A DNA stretch of 64,000 nucleotides from an uncultured Oscillospiraceae bacterium (GTDB taxonomy: Bacteria > Bacillota > Clostridia > Oscillospirales > Oscillospiraceae), in the NCBI GenBank assembly GCA_934670025.1, contig CAKUOS010000003.1, forward strand, positions 11,076 to 75,075, in the 5' to 3' direction. Position numbers and translations under genes: made by a program. This document shows, in pieces, positions 16,676 through 26,396 of the stretch. The notes beneath the pieces were generated by a model. That model made no database searches. It was given only the letters and a program-made list of their open reading frames with translations, and was not told where the DNA came from. The stretch's first letter is position 1. Each line of letters starts with the position of its first letter.

Positions 16676-17013
16676 TTCCAGACCGCAAACGCTTCGCTGG
16701 TTTGCATTCTGGGTTTTGGAAAACCTTCCGGGAAGGTGTAGGGGCCGATGCCAACATCGGCCCGCCCGACCTCTCCGCCTCGCTTTGCTCGGCACCTCCC
16801 CTTCGCAAGGGGAGGCTCTGGACTGCGCAAAACCCAAGGCTCCCCTTCGCAAGGGGCCGATTCCCCCTGTCAGGGGGAAATGTCCCGCAGGGACAAAGGG
16901 GGTAGGGATGCTGGCGCGAAGCGCCTGAGAGGTCGAAACCTGACCGGGCCGATGTGGGCATCGGCCCCTACACCACGCACGGGAAAAGATATGGCCGTCG
17001 GAGACACATCGGA
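16676..17013. repeat. Mosaic repeat locus 3 (modules D-A-B-B-A-C)
   Basis: Fills the roughly 430-bp gap between rpoZ and priA. It holds a D hairpin (16677-16716), module A (16738-16764), B units facing each other (16768-16825 and 16826-16940) with a GTCCCGCAGGGAC-containing insert, an inverted A (16945-16971) and a truncated C element (16976-17013), which keeps only the 3-prime arm GGGAAAAGATATGG and the CCGTCGGAGACAC tail. Confidence 0.88.
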
Positions 17014-17088
17014 AACGATCCCGACGAAACAAGCCGCAGCAGACGGCGTAAAACGCATGACCGCGTACAAAAAGGAGGGACTTGCCGG

Positions 17089-19542
17089 GTGATCGTACAG
17101 CTCGCGGTTGCGGCCGCGGTATTTTCCATCGACAAGCCCTATTCCTACCGCGTACCGGAGGGGCTGACGCTCCGGGCCGGTGTGCGCGTGCTCGTGCCGT
17201 TCGGCCGCGGCAACCGCCGCTCCGAAGCCATCGTTTTATCGGTATGCGCGGGCGACGAGACGGGGCTCAAGGCCGTCGAGCAGGCGCTCGACGAGACGCC
17301 GATCGTCACGCACGGCCAGTTGCAGCTTGCGGCGTTTATCAAAGAGCGCTGCTTCTGCACGTTTTACGAGGCCGTCAAGGCCATCGTTCCCGCGGGCTTC
17401 TGGTTCACAAGCGGCCGGACGCTCGCGCTTGCGCCGCAGGCGCAGGACAAGCTCCCGCCCGGCCTTGCCGGGTCCGACGCCGCGCACCTTGCGCAGCTGC
17501 TGACCGATCTTGGCGGCAGCGCCCCGGAGAAGACGCTCCGGGCGCAGTTTGAGAGCGCAGCCGCGTTCGAAGCGGCCGTCTGCGCGCTGCAAAAACGCAG
17601 ACTTCTGCGCACAGACGCATCCTTTTCATCCAGAAACAGCGAAAAAACCGTAAAAATCGCGTCGCTTGCCGTCAGTGCGGAGGACGCCGCGCAGTATGCC
17701 GCGAAAAAGCGCCGCGCCGCGCCGCTGCAAACGGCAGTGTTGGAGCTGCTGCTGTCCATCGGCGCAGGCCCGTGCCGCGAGCTGTGCGAGCTGACCGGCG
17801 CGAGTATGCAGACCGTGAACCGGCTGCAAAAGCTCGGCCTCATCGCCATCACGGAGCAGCCGCTGCTGCGCGCGCCGAAGCGCCCGGCGGCCGCCCCTGC
17901 GGGGCCGCTGCGGCTGACGGACGAACAGCAGACCGCGTTTGACGGCCTGCTGGCGCGGATGCACGCGGAAAAGCCCGGCGCGGCGCTTTTATACGGCGTG
18001 ACGGGCAGCGGCAAAACGTCCGTCTATCTCGCGCTCATCCGCCGCGCGCTGGACGAGGGAAAGAGCGCCATGCTCCTTGTACCGGAGATCGCGCTTACGC
18101 CGCAGCTGCTCGGCAAGCTGACCGCGCACTTCGGCGCGCTTGTCGCCGTGCTGCATTCGAGCCTCCGCGTTTCCGAGCGCTGCGACGAATGGCGGCGCAT
18201 CGCGCGCGGCGATGCGCGCGTCGTCGTCGGGACACGCTCGGCGGTCTTCGCGCCGCTGCAAAATCCCGGCCTTCTGATCCTCGACGAGGAGCAGGAGCAT
18301 ACCTATAAATCTGAAAACGCCCCGCGCTATCACGCGCGGGAGATCGCGCTCTGGCGCGGCGCAAAGGAGGGCGCGCTGGTGCTGTTCGGCTCGGCGACGC
18401 CGTCCATCGAGACGATGTACCGCGCGAAAACGGGCGTTTACGGCCTGTATACGCTGAAAAACCGGTATAACGGCATGGCGCTCCCGGACGCGCGCGTCAT
18501 CGATATGAAGCAGGAGCTGCGCGCGGGCAACGATCTCGACCTCAGCCGCGATCTCGAAGAGGGCGTGCGCGACGCGATCCTGGCCGGAAAGCAGTCGATC
18601 CTGTTTTTAAACCGCCGCGGCAACAGCCGCTTTCTTGTCTGCATGGACTGCGGCGACGTGCCGCAGTGCCCGCGGTGCAGCGTCCACCTGACGTATCACT
18701 CGTCCGGGCGGCGTCTGATGTGCCACTACTGCGGCTATGCCGAGCCTGCGCACGCGCGCTGCAAAAAATGCGGCGGCGCGATGAAGGCCGTCGGCAGCGG
18801 CACGCAGAAGGTCGAGCAGGAGCTGAAGGCGCTGTTCCCGGACACGCCGGTTCTGCGCATGGACGCCGATACCGTCGCGGCCGAGGGCGGCAGCCACGAG
18901 GCGCTGCTGCAAAAATTCCAGCGCGAGCAGATCCCCATCCTGCTCGGCACGCAGATGGTCGCCAAGGGGCTGGATTTCCCGTCGGTGACGCTCGTGGGCG
19001 TGCTGGACGCGGATATGAGCCTGTATGTCGACAATTTCCGCGCCGCGGAGACGACGTTTTCCCTTATCACGCAGGTCGTCGGCCGTTCGGGCCGCGGACA
19101 GGACGCGGGCACGGCCATGATCCAGACCATGACGCCCGACCATCCCGTCATCCGCCTTGCCGCGGAGCAGGATTACGACAGCTTTTACGAGCTGGAGCTG
19201 CAAATGCGCAGCCTGCGCAGCTGTCCGCCGTTTTCGGATCTGTTTACGATCACCGTCGCGGGACTCGAAGAGGCGGGACTTGTGCAGTCCGCCGTCCGTC
19301 TGCGCGACGCGCTGGCGGCAAATCTGCGCTGCGCGCCGTATGACGCGCAGCCGGCGCAGCTGCTCGGGCCTGCGCCCGCGAGCGTGGCGCGCGTCAATTA
19401 TTCCTACCGCTACCAGCTCACGCTGGTCACAAAAAATACTGCGCCGGTGCGGCGTCTGCTCGCGTATCTGCTGGCCGAATTTGCAAAGGACCGGCAGAAC
19501 CGCGGCGTGACGGCCTGGATCGACGTCAATCCGTATAACTAA
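17089..19542 (+). CDS. priA: Primosomal protein N-prime, replication restart helicase
   Basis: 817-residue PriA. Walker A GVTGSGKTS lies near residue 305, the helicase motif II reads LDEEQEHTYK (DEEQ where DEEH is usual), and about residues 520-565 hold four CxxC zinc-binding pairs (CMDCGDVPQCPRC, CHYCGY, CKKCGG). It reloads the replisome at stalled forks. The GTG start at 17089 follows AAGGAGGG and has no in-frame competitor with an SD. Downstream def, fmt, rsmB and rlmN follow in the classical order. The DEEQ variant is worth noting but the rest of the motif is intact. Confidence 0.94.
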   Translation: MIVQLAVAAAVFSIDKPYSYRVPEGLTLRAGVRVLVPFGRGNRRSEAIVLSVCAGDETGLKAVEQALDETPIVTHGQLQLAAFIKERCFCTFYEAVKAIVPAGFWFTSGRTLALAPQAQDKLPPGLAGSDAAHLAQLLTDLGGSAPEKTLRAQFESAAAFEAAVCALQKRRLLRTDASFSSRNSEKTVKIASLAVSAEDAAQYAAKKRRAAPLQTAVLELLLSIGAGPCRELCELTGASMQTVNRLQKLGLIAITEQPLLRAPKRPAAAPAGPLRLTDEQQTAFDGLLARMHAEKPGAALLYGVTGSGKTSVYLALIRRALDEGKSAMLLVPEIALTPQLLGKLTAHFGALVAVLHSSLRVSERCDEWRRIARGDARVVVGTRSAVFAPLQNPGLLILDEEQEHTYKSENAPRYHAREIALWRGAKEGALVLFGSATPSIETMYRAKTGVYGLYTLKNRYNGMALPDARVIDMKQELRAGNDLDLSRDLEEGVRDAILAGKQSILFLNRRGNSRFLVCMDCGDVPQCPRCSVHLTYHSSGRRLMCHYCGYAEPAHARCKKCGGAMKAVGSGTQKVEQELKALFPDTPVLRMDADTVAAEGGSHEALLQKFQREQIPILLGTQMVAKGLDFPSVTLVGVLDADMSLYVDNFRAAETTFSLITQVVGRSGRGQDAGTAMIQTMTPDHPVIRLAAEQDYDSFYELELQMRSLRSCPPFSDLFTITVAGLEEAGLVQSAVRLRDALAANLRCAPYDAQPAQLLGPAPASVARVNYSYRYQLTLVTKNTAPVRRLLAYLLAEFAKDRQNRGVTAWIDVNPYN

Positions 19543-19553
19543 GGAGAAATACT

Positions 19554-20063
19554 ATGGCACTGAGAAAGATCGTTACCGTCGGCGACCCGGCGCTGACCAA
19601 GGTCTGCCGCCCGGTCACAAAGTTTGACAATAAGCTCGCCGTCCTCATCGAGGACATGATCGAGACGATGCACAACGCCAACGGCGTCGGTCTTGCCGCG
19701 CCGCAGGTCGGCATTCTGCGCCGCGTCGTCGTGGTCGACACCGGCGAGGAGGACGTCGAGCTCGTGAACCCGGAGGTCGTCTCCGTCAGCGACGAGACGC
19801 AGACCGGGCTTGAGGGCTGTTTGAGCCTGCCCGGCCAGTACGGCATCGTCACGCGCCCCGCGCGCGTCACCGTCCGCGCGCAGGACCGCACCGGCGAGTG
19901 GTATGAATACGACGGCGAAGAGATCGTCGCGCGCTGCTTTTTGCACGAGATCGACCATCTCGACGGTCATATGTACACCGAGATCGCCGAGAAGATGCTC
20001 ACGCCCGAGGAGCTTGACGCGCTGATGCAGCAGGAGCAGGACGAAGCGGAGGACGGCGAATGA
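19554..20063 (+). CDS. def: Peptide deformylase
   Basis: 169 residues. The three metal-site motifs are present: GVGLAAPQVG, EGCLSLPG (metal Cys) and FLHEIDHLDG (HExxH). It removes the formyl group from nascent chains, the counterpart of the adjacent formyltransferase. An acidic C-terminal tail (EQDEAEDGE) is slightly longer than usual. The stop overlaps the fmt start (ATGA). Confidence 0.96.
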   Translation: MALRKIVTVGDPALTKVCRPVTKFDNKLAVLIEDMIETMHNANGVGLAAPQVGILRRVVVVDTGEEDVELVNPEVVSVSDETQTGLEGCLSLPGQYGIVTRPARVTVRAQDRTGEWYEYDGEEIVARCFLHEIDHLDGHMYTEIAEKMLTPEELDALMQQEQDEAEDGE

Positions 20064-20977
20064 GACTCGTGTTCATGGGCACGCCGGCGTTTGCGAAGAC
20101 GTGCCTGCAAACGCTCGTGGAGGAAAAATTCGACGTTGTCGGCGTCTATACGAAGGTCGATACGCCGAAAAACCGCGGCATGAAGATGATCCCGTCGCCG
20201 GTGAAGGAATACGCGCTGTCGGCGGGGCTGCCGGTCTTTCAGCCGCAGTCGTTCCGCGACGAGGAAACACTCCGGCAGCTGCGCGCGCTGCGGCCCGATC
20301 TGCTGGTCGTCGTGGCCTACGGCAAGATCCTGCCGCAGGCGGCGCTCGACATCGCGCCATACGGCGCGATCAATATGCACGGCAGCATCCTGCCGCAGCT
20401 GCGCGGCTCCGCGCCGGTGCAGCGCTCGATCCTGAACCACTGCGGCGAGGCGGGCGTCACGGCGATGTATCTGTCCGCCGGGATGGACGAGGGCGATATC
20501 ATCGAGATCCGTAAAACGCCCATCGAGCCGCTGGAGACGTCGGACGAGCTGATGGCGCGCCTGGCGGATATTGCCGCGCCGCTGTGCGTCGATACTGTCC
20601 GCGCGATCGAGGCCGGTACGGCGCAGAGAACGCCGCAGGACAACGAGAAGGCGACGTATGCGCCCATGCTCTCGAAGGACGAGAGCCCCATCGACTGGAC
20701 GCAGTCCGCAAGGGATATCGCCGACCATGTGCGCGGCCTTGTGCCGTGGCCGGTGGCGACGGCATCGCTCGGCGGCACGGATTTCAAGATCTACCGTGTG
20801 GAATACACGGACGAAAAAACGGACAAAGCGCCCGGCACGCCCGTGGCGATGACGAAAAAGGGCCTGCTCGTTTCGTGCGGCGGCGGCGACGTGCTGCTCG
20901 TGCGCGAATTGCAGGCCGCGGGCGGCAAGCGCATGAACGCTGCCGATTATTTCCGGGGACATCCCATTACGATCTGA
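20060..20977 (+). CDS. fmt: Methionyl-tRNA formyltransferase
   Basis: 305 residues. The formyl-transfer core shows MHGSILPQLRGSAPVQ and an upstream VVVAYGKILPQ segment, followed by the C-terminal tRNA-binding OB-like domain. It formylates initiator Met-tRNA using 10-formyl-THF. Start ATG at 20060 overlaps the def stop by 4 bp. Length and motif order are typical. Confidence 0.96.
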   Translation: MRLVFMGTPAFAKTCLQTLVEEKFDVVGVYTKVDTPKNRGMKMIPSPVKEYALSAGLPVFQPQSFRDEETLRQLRALRPDLLVVVAYGKILPQAALDIAPYGAINMHGSILPQLRGSAPVQRSILNHCGEAGVTAMYLSAGMDEGDIIEIRKTPIEPLETSDELMARLADIAAPLCVDTVRAIEAGTAQRTPQDNEKATYAPMLSKDESPIDWTQSARDIADHVRGLVPWPVATASLGGTDFKIYRVEYTDEKTDKAPGTPVAMTKKGLLVSCGGGDVLLVRELQAAGGKRMNAADYFRGHPITI

Positions 20978-20989
20978 CGCGAGGTAGCT

Positions 20990-22297
20990 ATGAACGCAAG
21001 AACGACCGCGCTGTGCGCGCTTATCGCCATGCGGCGGCAGAACGCCTGGGCCGACGGTGCACTCAAAGAGTATACGGCCCGCGACCGGCTCGACCGGCGC
21101 GATGCGGCCTTTGCCGCGCGGCTTCTGTACGGCGTGGTGCAGAACCGGATGCTGCTGGACTTTTATCTTGCGCAGCGCGTCGCGTGCGGCCTTGGAAAGC
21201 TCCAGCCGGTCGTGCTGGATATCCTGCGCCTCGGCGCGTATCAGATCCTGTTTCTGGACAAGGTGCCCGCCTCCGCGGCGGTCAACGAAGCCGTCGAGCA
21301 GACGAAGACGTATGCCAACAAACGCGCAGCCGGGCTGGTGAACGGCACGCTGCGCGCGCTCGCGCGGGAAAAGGACGCGCTTGTGAAGCCCACGGACCTT
21401 GCAGCGCAGTATTCCCACCCGCAGCCGCTCATCGACTGCCTGCGCGGGAGCCTTTCGGACGAAGACCTGGAAGCGTTTTTGCGCGCCGACAACGAGATCG
21501 CAAAGACCGCGCTGCAATATAACCCGCTGAAAACAACGCCCGCGGCCGTAGAGGCTGCGCTGGTGCAGGACGGGATCGCGTTCGAGCGCCATCCGTGGCT
21601 AAGCGGCTGCTGGCTGGTGTCCGGGACGGGCAATCTGGAGCGGCAGCCCCTGTTTCAGGACGGCTGCGTCTACGTGCAGGATCCGGCCGCAAAGCTGACG
21701 GCGCTCGTTGCCGGCGCGCAGCCCGGGATGCGCGTGCTGGATGTGTGCGCCGCGCCGGGCGGCAAGAGCTTTGCCGCCGCGATGCAGATGCAGAACGAAG
21801 GCAGCGTCCTCTCGTGCGATCTGCACGCGCACAAGATCGCGCTCATCGAAAAAAACGCCGCGCGGCTGGGCATCTCCATCCTGCGCGCCGAACAGCGCGA
21901 CGCTTCGCAGTTCGAACCCGCGTTTGCGGGCGCGTTCGATCTCGTCATCGCCGATGTGCCATGCTCCGGGCTCGGTGTCATCCGCAAAAAGCCCGACATC
22001 CGCTATAAGCCGCTTACGGAGCTTGCGCGGCTGCCGTCCGTGCAGGCGGCGATTTTGCGCAACGTGAGCCGCTACGTCCGGCCCGGCGGCGTGCTGCTCT
22101 ACAGCACGTGTACCGTCCGGAAAGAAGAAAACGAGGACGTGATCGTGCCGTTTTTGCAGGAAAACGCATCGTTTTCGCCCGAACCGTTCGCGGTCCCGGA
22201 CGGACTCGATCTGCCGAACGAAGGCTATGCCACGCTCCTGCCGCATAAGCACGCGGCAGACGGGTTTTTCATCTGTAAACTGAGGAGATCGACATGA
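20990..22297 (+). CDS. rsmB: 16S rRNA (cytosine-967 C5)-methyltransferase
   Basis: 435 residues: an N-terminal NusB-like helical domain (about 1-140) and a C-terminal Rossmann methyltransferase. The SAM site is VLDVCAAPGGKS, the two catalytic cysteines lie in DVPCSGLGVI and STCTV. Methylates C967 of 16S rRNA with S-adenosylmethionine. It follows fmt by 12 bp and overlaps rlmN by ATGA, the usual def-fmt-rsmB-rlmN order. Confidence 0.95.
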   Translation: MNARTTALCALIAMRRQNAWADGALKEYTARDRLDRRDAAFAARLLYGVVQNRMLLDFYLAQRVACGLGKLQPVVLDILRLGAYQILFLDKVPASAAVNEAVEQTKTYANKRAAGLVNGTLRALAREKDALVKPTDLAAQYSHPQPLIDCLRGSLSDEDLEAFLRADNEIAKTALQYNPLKTTPAAVEAALVQDGIAFERHPWLSGCWLVSGTGNLERQPLFQDGCVYVQDPAAKLTALVAGAQPGMRVLDVCAAPGGKSFAAAMQMQNEGSVLSCDLHAHKIALIEKNAARLGISILRAEQRDASQFEPAFAGAFDLVIADVPCSGLGVIRKKPDIRYKPLTELARLPSVQAAILRNVSRYVRPGGVLLYSTCTVRKEENEDVIVPFLQENASFSPEPFAVPDGLDLPNEGYATLLPHKHAADGFFICKLRRST

Positions 22298-23322
22298 AAC
22301 AGGACCTCAAATCCATGACGCTTGCCGAAATGCAGGATGCATTTGCGTCGCTCGGCGAGCCGAAATTCCGCGCCAAACAGGTCTTTACGTGGCTGCATCG
22401 CGGCGTGACGCGCTTTGACGACATGACGAACCTCTCCAAGCCGCTGCGCGAGAAGCTGGACGGCCTGTATTTCATCACCGCGCCCGTTGTCGCACGCAAG
22501 CAGATCTCAAAGCTCGACGGCACGATCAAATACCTCTGGAAACTTTCCGACGGCAACTGCGTCGAGTCCGTCGTCATGCAGTACCACCACGGCAACACCG
22601 TCTGCATCTCCTCCGAGGTCGGCTGCCCGATGGGCTGCAAATTCTGCGCGTCGACGATCGGCGGCCTTGTCCGCAGACTGGAGCCTGCGGAGCTGCTCGA
22701 TCAGGTGCTCTTTTCGCAGCTCGATTCCGGGCTGCCCATCTCCAACATCGTGCTGATGGGCATCGGCGAGCCGCTCGATAATTTCGACAATGTCATGCGC
22801 TTTCTGGAGCTGGTCAACAGCCCCGACGGCCTGAACATCGGGATGCGCCACATCAGCCTGTCCACCTGCGGTCTTGTCGACAGGATCGAAAAGCTCGCGG
22901 AAAAGAATTTGCAGCTGACGCTCTCGGTGTCGCTGCACGCGCCGGACGATGAATCGCGCAGCAGGATCATGCCCGTCAACCGCCGCTGGCCGGTCGATAC
23001 GCTGCTGGCTGCGTGCCGCGATTATTTTGCGAAGACGGGCCGGCGCATTTCCTTTGAATATACCATGATAAGCGGCGTGAGCGACAGCCCGGAGCAGGCT
23101 GAGCTGCTGGCGAAGAAGCTGGCCGGGATGGGCGTGCACGTCAACATGATCCCACTCAACAATGTGACCGAGAGCGGCCTGCATACCTCCTCGCCGCAGG
23201 CCATCCGCCGCTTCCAGAGCATTCTGGAGGAAAACGGCATCACCGCGACGCTCCGCCGCACGCTCGGCAGCGATATCGACGCTTCGTGCGGCCAGCTGCG
23301 GCGCAAATACGAATCGAACTAA
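22294..23322 (+). CDS. rlmN: Dual-specificity 23S rRNA/tRNA adenine C2-methyltransferase
   Basis: 342-residue radical-SAM methylase. The cluster motif is GCPMGCKFCAS (CxxxCxxC), and the C-terminal cysteine used for methyl transfer lies near LGSDIDASCGQLR. It methylates A2503 of 23S rRNA and A37 of some tRNAs. Start ATG at 22294 overlaps rsmB. It is directly followed by the phosphatase-kinase pair, as in Bacillus. Confidence 0.96.
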   Translation: MKQDLKSMTLAEMQDAFASLGEPKFRAKQVFTWLHRGVTRFDDMTNLSKPLREKLDGLYFITAPVVARKQISKLDGTIKYLWKLSDGNCVESVVMQYHHGNTVCISSEVGCPMGCKFCASTIGGLVRRLEPAELLDQVLFSQLDSGLPISNIVLMGIGEPLDNFDNVMRFLELVNSPDGLNIGMRHISLSTCGLVDRIEKLAEKNLQLTLSVSLHAPDDESRSRIMPVNRRWPVDTLLAACRDYFAKTGRRISFEYTMISGVSDSPEQAELLAKKLAGMGVHVNMIPLNNVTESGLHTSSPQAIRRFQSILEENGITATLRRTLGSDIDASCGQLRRKYESN

Positions 23323-23334
23323 GGAGGCGCAGCC

Positions 23335-24066
23335 ATGCAGACATGGGGACTGACAGACCCGGGCAATATCCGGCAGCAGAACCAGGATTCCTACGCGATC
23401 GTACCCTTCGGCCGCGACCGCGCGCTCATGATCGTCTGCGACGGCATGGGCGGCGCGAAGTCCGGAAATGTGGCCAGCGCCCTTGCCGTGGAGGTCTTCA
23501 CCGGCGAGGTCCGCCGCACGCAGAAGGCAAACATGACCCCGGAAAAGGCCGGCGCGATGCTCCGCAGCGCGCTGGAGCTCGCCAATGCGGCGGTCTATGA
23601 GCAGTCGCAGCTGAGCGAGGATTTTCACGGCATGGGCACGACGCTCGTCGCCGCCTGGCTCAGCCGCGATCTTGCCGTCATCATCAACGTCGGCGACAGC
23701 CGTGCCTATCACTTCACGACCGGGGACGTGCATCTTGTCACGCGCGACCACTCCATGGTGGCCTACATGGTCGAGCGCGGCGAGCTGACGCAGGAGCAGG
23801 CCAAGCTCCACCCCGGCAAAAACGTCATCACCCGCGCCGTCGGCACCGAACCGGACGTGGAGGGCGACGTGTACATCTGCAAGCTGCGCAGGGACGAGTG
23901 CATCCTGCTTTGCTCCGACGGGCTTTCCAACGAGATGGCCGATCAGGAGATGCTGTTCGAGGTCGTACACGGCCTCAACAAGAGCGATTGCTGCCAGCGA
24001 CTGCTGCACATCGCAAAAAAACGCGGCGCACCGGACAATGTGACCGTTGCGCTGGCAGTCCTCTGA
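23335..24066 (+). CDS. prpC: PP2C-family protein serine/threonine phosphatase
   Basis: 243 residues. Metal-binding motifs of PP2C are present: VCDGMGGAKSG, VGDSRAYHF, TRDHSMV and LCSDGLSNEM, and GAPDNVTVAL at the C-terminus. It should dephosphorylate targets of the PASTA kinase encoded 48 bp downstream. Start at 23335 after AAGGAGGC. Kinase-phosphatase pairing in this position is conserved in Firmicutes. Confidence 0.95.
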   Translation: MQTWGLTDPGNIRQQNQDSYAIVPFGRDRALMIVCDGMGGAKSGNVASALAVEVFTGEVRRTQKANMTPEKAGAMLRSALELANAAVYEQSQLSEDFHGMGTTLVAAWLSRDLAVIINVGDSRAYHFTTGDVHLVTRDHSMVAYMVERGELTQEQAKLHPGKNVITRAVGTEPDVEGDVYICKLRRDECILLCSDGLSNEMADQEMLFEVVHGLNKSDCCQRLLHIAKKRGAPDNVTVALAVL

Positions 24067-24114
24067 CGGAGGCCGCACCCGTATGAACGATTCTGCAAAA
24101 AAGGAGCGAACCTG

Positions 24115-26385
24115 ATGGACCGATACATAGGCAGGCTGCTGGATAACCGCTACGAGATCCTGGAGAAGATCGGTTCGGGCGGCATGGCCGACGTGTACAA
24201 AGCCCGCTGCCACCGGCTCAACCGTCTGGTGGCCATCAAGATCCTCAAGGAGGATCTGTCGCAGGACGCCGAATTCCGCCGGCGCTTCCACGCCGAGTCG
24301 CAGGCGGTCGCCATGCTCTCGCACCCGAACATCGTGAGCGTGTACGACGTGTCGCACTCGGATAACATCGATTATATCGTTATGGAGCTGATCGAGGGCA
24401 TCACCCTCAAGCAGTATATGGAGCAGAAGGGGACGCTCAACTGGCGCGAGGCGCTGCATTTTGCCACGCAGATCTGCAAGGCGCTCGAACACGCGCACAG
24501 CCGCGGCATCATCCACCGCGATATCAAGCCCCACAACATCATGATCTTAAAGGACGGCAGCGTCAAGGTCGCCGATTTCGGCATCGCGCGCGTGTCCTCG
24601 GCGCAGAATACCCTCACGCGCGAGGCGCTGGGCTCCGTACACTATATTTCGCCCGAGCAGGCCAAGGGCGCGCAGGTCGACTGCCGCGCGGATCTTTACG
24701 CATTGGGCGTCGTCATGTATGAAATGCTCACGGGCCGGCCGCCGTATGACGGCGATACGCCCGTGTCCGTCGCCATCCAGCATATCAACGGCCATGCCAC
24801 CATGCCGCGCGAGATCGAGCCGTCCATTCCCGTGGGCCTCGAACAGATCACCATGCACGCCATGACGGCCGACCTGTCGCAGCGCTATCCGACGGCCACG
24901 CGGATGCTCCACGACCTCGAGGAGTTCCGCAAGGAGCCGAACGTCGTCTTCGACTTTTCGGGCGAGACGGGCGACGGCATCGACGTGCAGCGCCTCATCA
25001 ACGACCCGACGTATCTGCCCGTGGGACTCGGCCGCACGAACGCCGTCAAGCGGCCGCTGGCCGAAAAGGTGGAGAAAAAGCGCCGGCAGGAGCAGGAGGA
25101 AAAGGCTGCGCAGGACGCTTCGCGCCGCAGCAGCCGCATCGCCGTCATCGCGGGCGTCGTGTGCATCGCGCTGGCCGTGATCGTCATCTGCTATTTCCTA
25201 TATAACTACTTCTTCTCCGGTCTGTTCGGCAAGACCGAGGAGACAAGCGTCCCGAATTTCATCGGTCAGGTCGAGACGGAGATCGACCGCGCGGCCTATC
25301 CGGACTTCACGATCGAGGTCGGGGACTATGTCGAGAGCAGCCAGTACGCCGCAGGCGCCGTCATCGATCAGTCGCCGCAGGCGGGCACGCGGGCCAAGGT
25401 CGGCAGCAAGATCCGGCTGACCGTCTCCGCGGGCGTGACCGAGATCCGGATGCCGTCGCTCGTCAATCTGTCCCGGCAGAACGCCGAGCAGACACTGCGC
25501 ACGCTTGGGCTCGACCTGAACATTCAGATCGAGGAGCGCAAGGACGATATCTACACCGAGGGCTACGTCATCGGGACGAATCCGGAGAGCGGGAGCGCGC
25601 TGACGAGCGGCCAGACCGTGACGCTCATTGTCTCGCTCGGTCCGGATATCGAGCTTGTCCCGGTGCCGACGCTCGTCGGCGAGGATGTGGAGACGGCGCT
25701 GCAAATGATCGCCGACGCCGGTCTGCAAAACGGCAGCCTGCGCTACGACGACAGCGACCTGCCGAAGGACACCGTCATTTTCCAGTCGATCGACGGCGGA
25801 GAGATGGTCAAAAAGGACACCGTCATCAACCTGCGTGCGTCCAAAGGCCCGAAGGAGGCCGCAACGCCCGTCATCACGCAGATTACCGGCGACAAGACGG
25901 TCGCGGAGGGCGACGCGCTGACGCTGTCCGTCTCGGCGTATGCCTCCGACGACGGGACGCTGCGCTATGCGTGGTATGAGAGCAGCGACGGCAGCTACGA
26001 CGCCGCGGCGGTCGTCTCGCGCAGCAAGGAGGGCAACACGACCTATACCGTCGACACCTCCGAGGCTGGCACGTATTATTTCTACTGCGTCGTGGAAAAT
26101 ACACTCGACGGCGACAGCAAGACCGCAAAGTCCGGTATCGTCGAGGTCGTGGTGGAGGAGACGGCGTATGAAAAGGAGATCACCATCACGCTCCCGGCCG
26201 ACAATACGCTCCATTCGCTGACGGTCTATGTCGACGGGACGCTGCAATACGGGCCTGTGCCGATCACGATCGCCAGCAGCGCCGAGGAAAAGCTCCTCGT
26301 CACCGTCAGGGGCAAGGGAACGCTGCCGGTCGACGTGTATCTCGACGGCGCGCTCTACGATTCGCAGCTCGTGCAATTCGGATAA
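24115..26385 (+). CDS. prkC: PASTA-domain serine/threonine protein kinase
   Basis: 756 residues. Kinase domain at 1-280: glycine loop GSGGMADVY, K42, catalytic HRDIKPHN (D136), DFG (154-156). A basic juxtamembrane stretch is followed by one membrane helix near 340-365 and three PASTA repeats (about 372-580; FIGQVETEIDRAAYPDFTIE, LVNLSRQNAEQTLRTL, LVGEDVETALQMIADA). The last ~170 residues add an Ig-like region and a beta-rich tail not found in all PrkC proteins. PASTA domains sense muropeptides or lipid II outside the cell. Start ATG at 24115, SD AAAGGAG. Confidence 0.95.
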   Translation: MDRYIGRLLDNRYEILEKIGSGGMADVYKARCHRLNRLVAIKILKEDLSQDAEFRRRFHAESQAVAMLSHPNIVSVYDVSHSDNIDYIVMELIEGITLKQYMEQKGTLNWREALHFATQICKALEHAHSRGIIHRDIKPHNIMILKDGSVKVADFGIARVSSAQNTLTREALGSVHYISPEQAKGAQVDCRADLYALGVVMYEMLTGRPPYDGDTPVSVAIQHINGHATMPREIEPSIPVGLEQITMHAMTADLSQRYPTATRMLHDLEEFRKEPNVVFDFSGETGDGIDVQRLINDPTYLPVGLGRTNAVKRPLAEKVEKKRRQEQEEKAAQDASRRSSRIAVIAGVVCIALAVIVICYFLYNYFFSGLFGKTEETSVPNFIGQVETEIDRAAYPDFTIEVGDYVESSQYAAGAVIDQSPQAGTRAKVGSKIRLTVSAGVTEIRMPSLVNLSRQNAEQTLRTLGLDLNIQIEERKDDIYTEGYVIGTNPESGSALTSGQTVTLIVSLGPDIELVPVPTLVGEDVETALQMIADAGLQNGSLRYDDSDLPKDTVIFQSIDGGEMVKKDTVINLRASKGPKEAATPVITQITGDKTVAEGDALTLSVSAYASDDGTLRYAWYESSDGSYDAAAVVSRSKEGNTTYTVDTSEAGTYYFYCVVENTLDGDSKTAKSGIVEVVVEETAYEKEITITLPADNTLHSLTVYVDGTLQYGPVPITIASSAEEKLLVTVRGKGTLPVDVYLDGALYDSQLVQFG

Positions 26386-26396
26386 GGCAGGCGCGC

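Noticed and set aside
24083-24115. 10-codon ORF (MNDSAKKERT) ending on the kinase start codon
   Set aside because: It has no SD of its own and includes the SD of the kinase gene; chance reading.
22507-24534. 675-codon open frame on the minus strand opposite rlmN, the phosphatase and the kinase
   Set aside because: GC-rich shadow frame: composition is Arg/Ala/His/Asp-rich, there is no SD or family motif, and three well-supported genes occupy the opposite strand.
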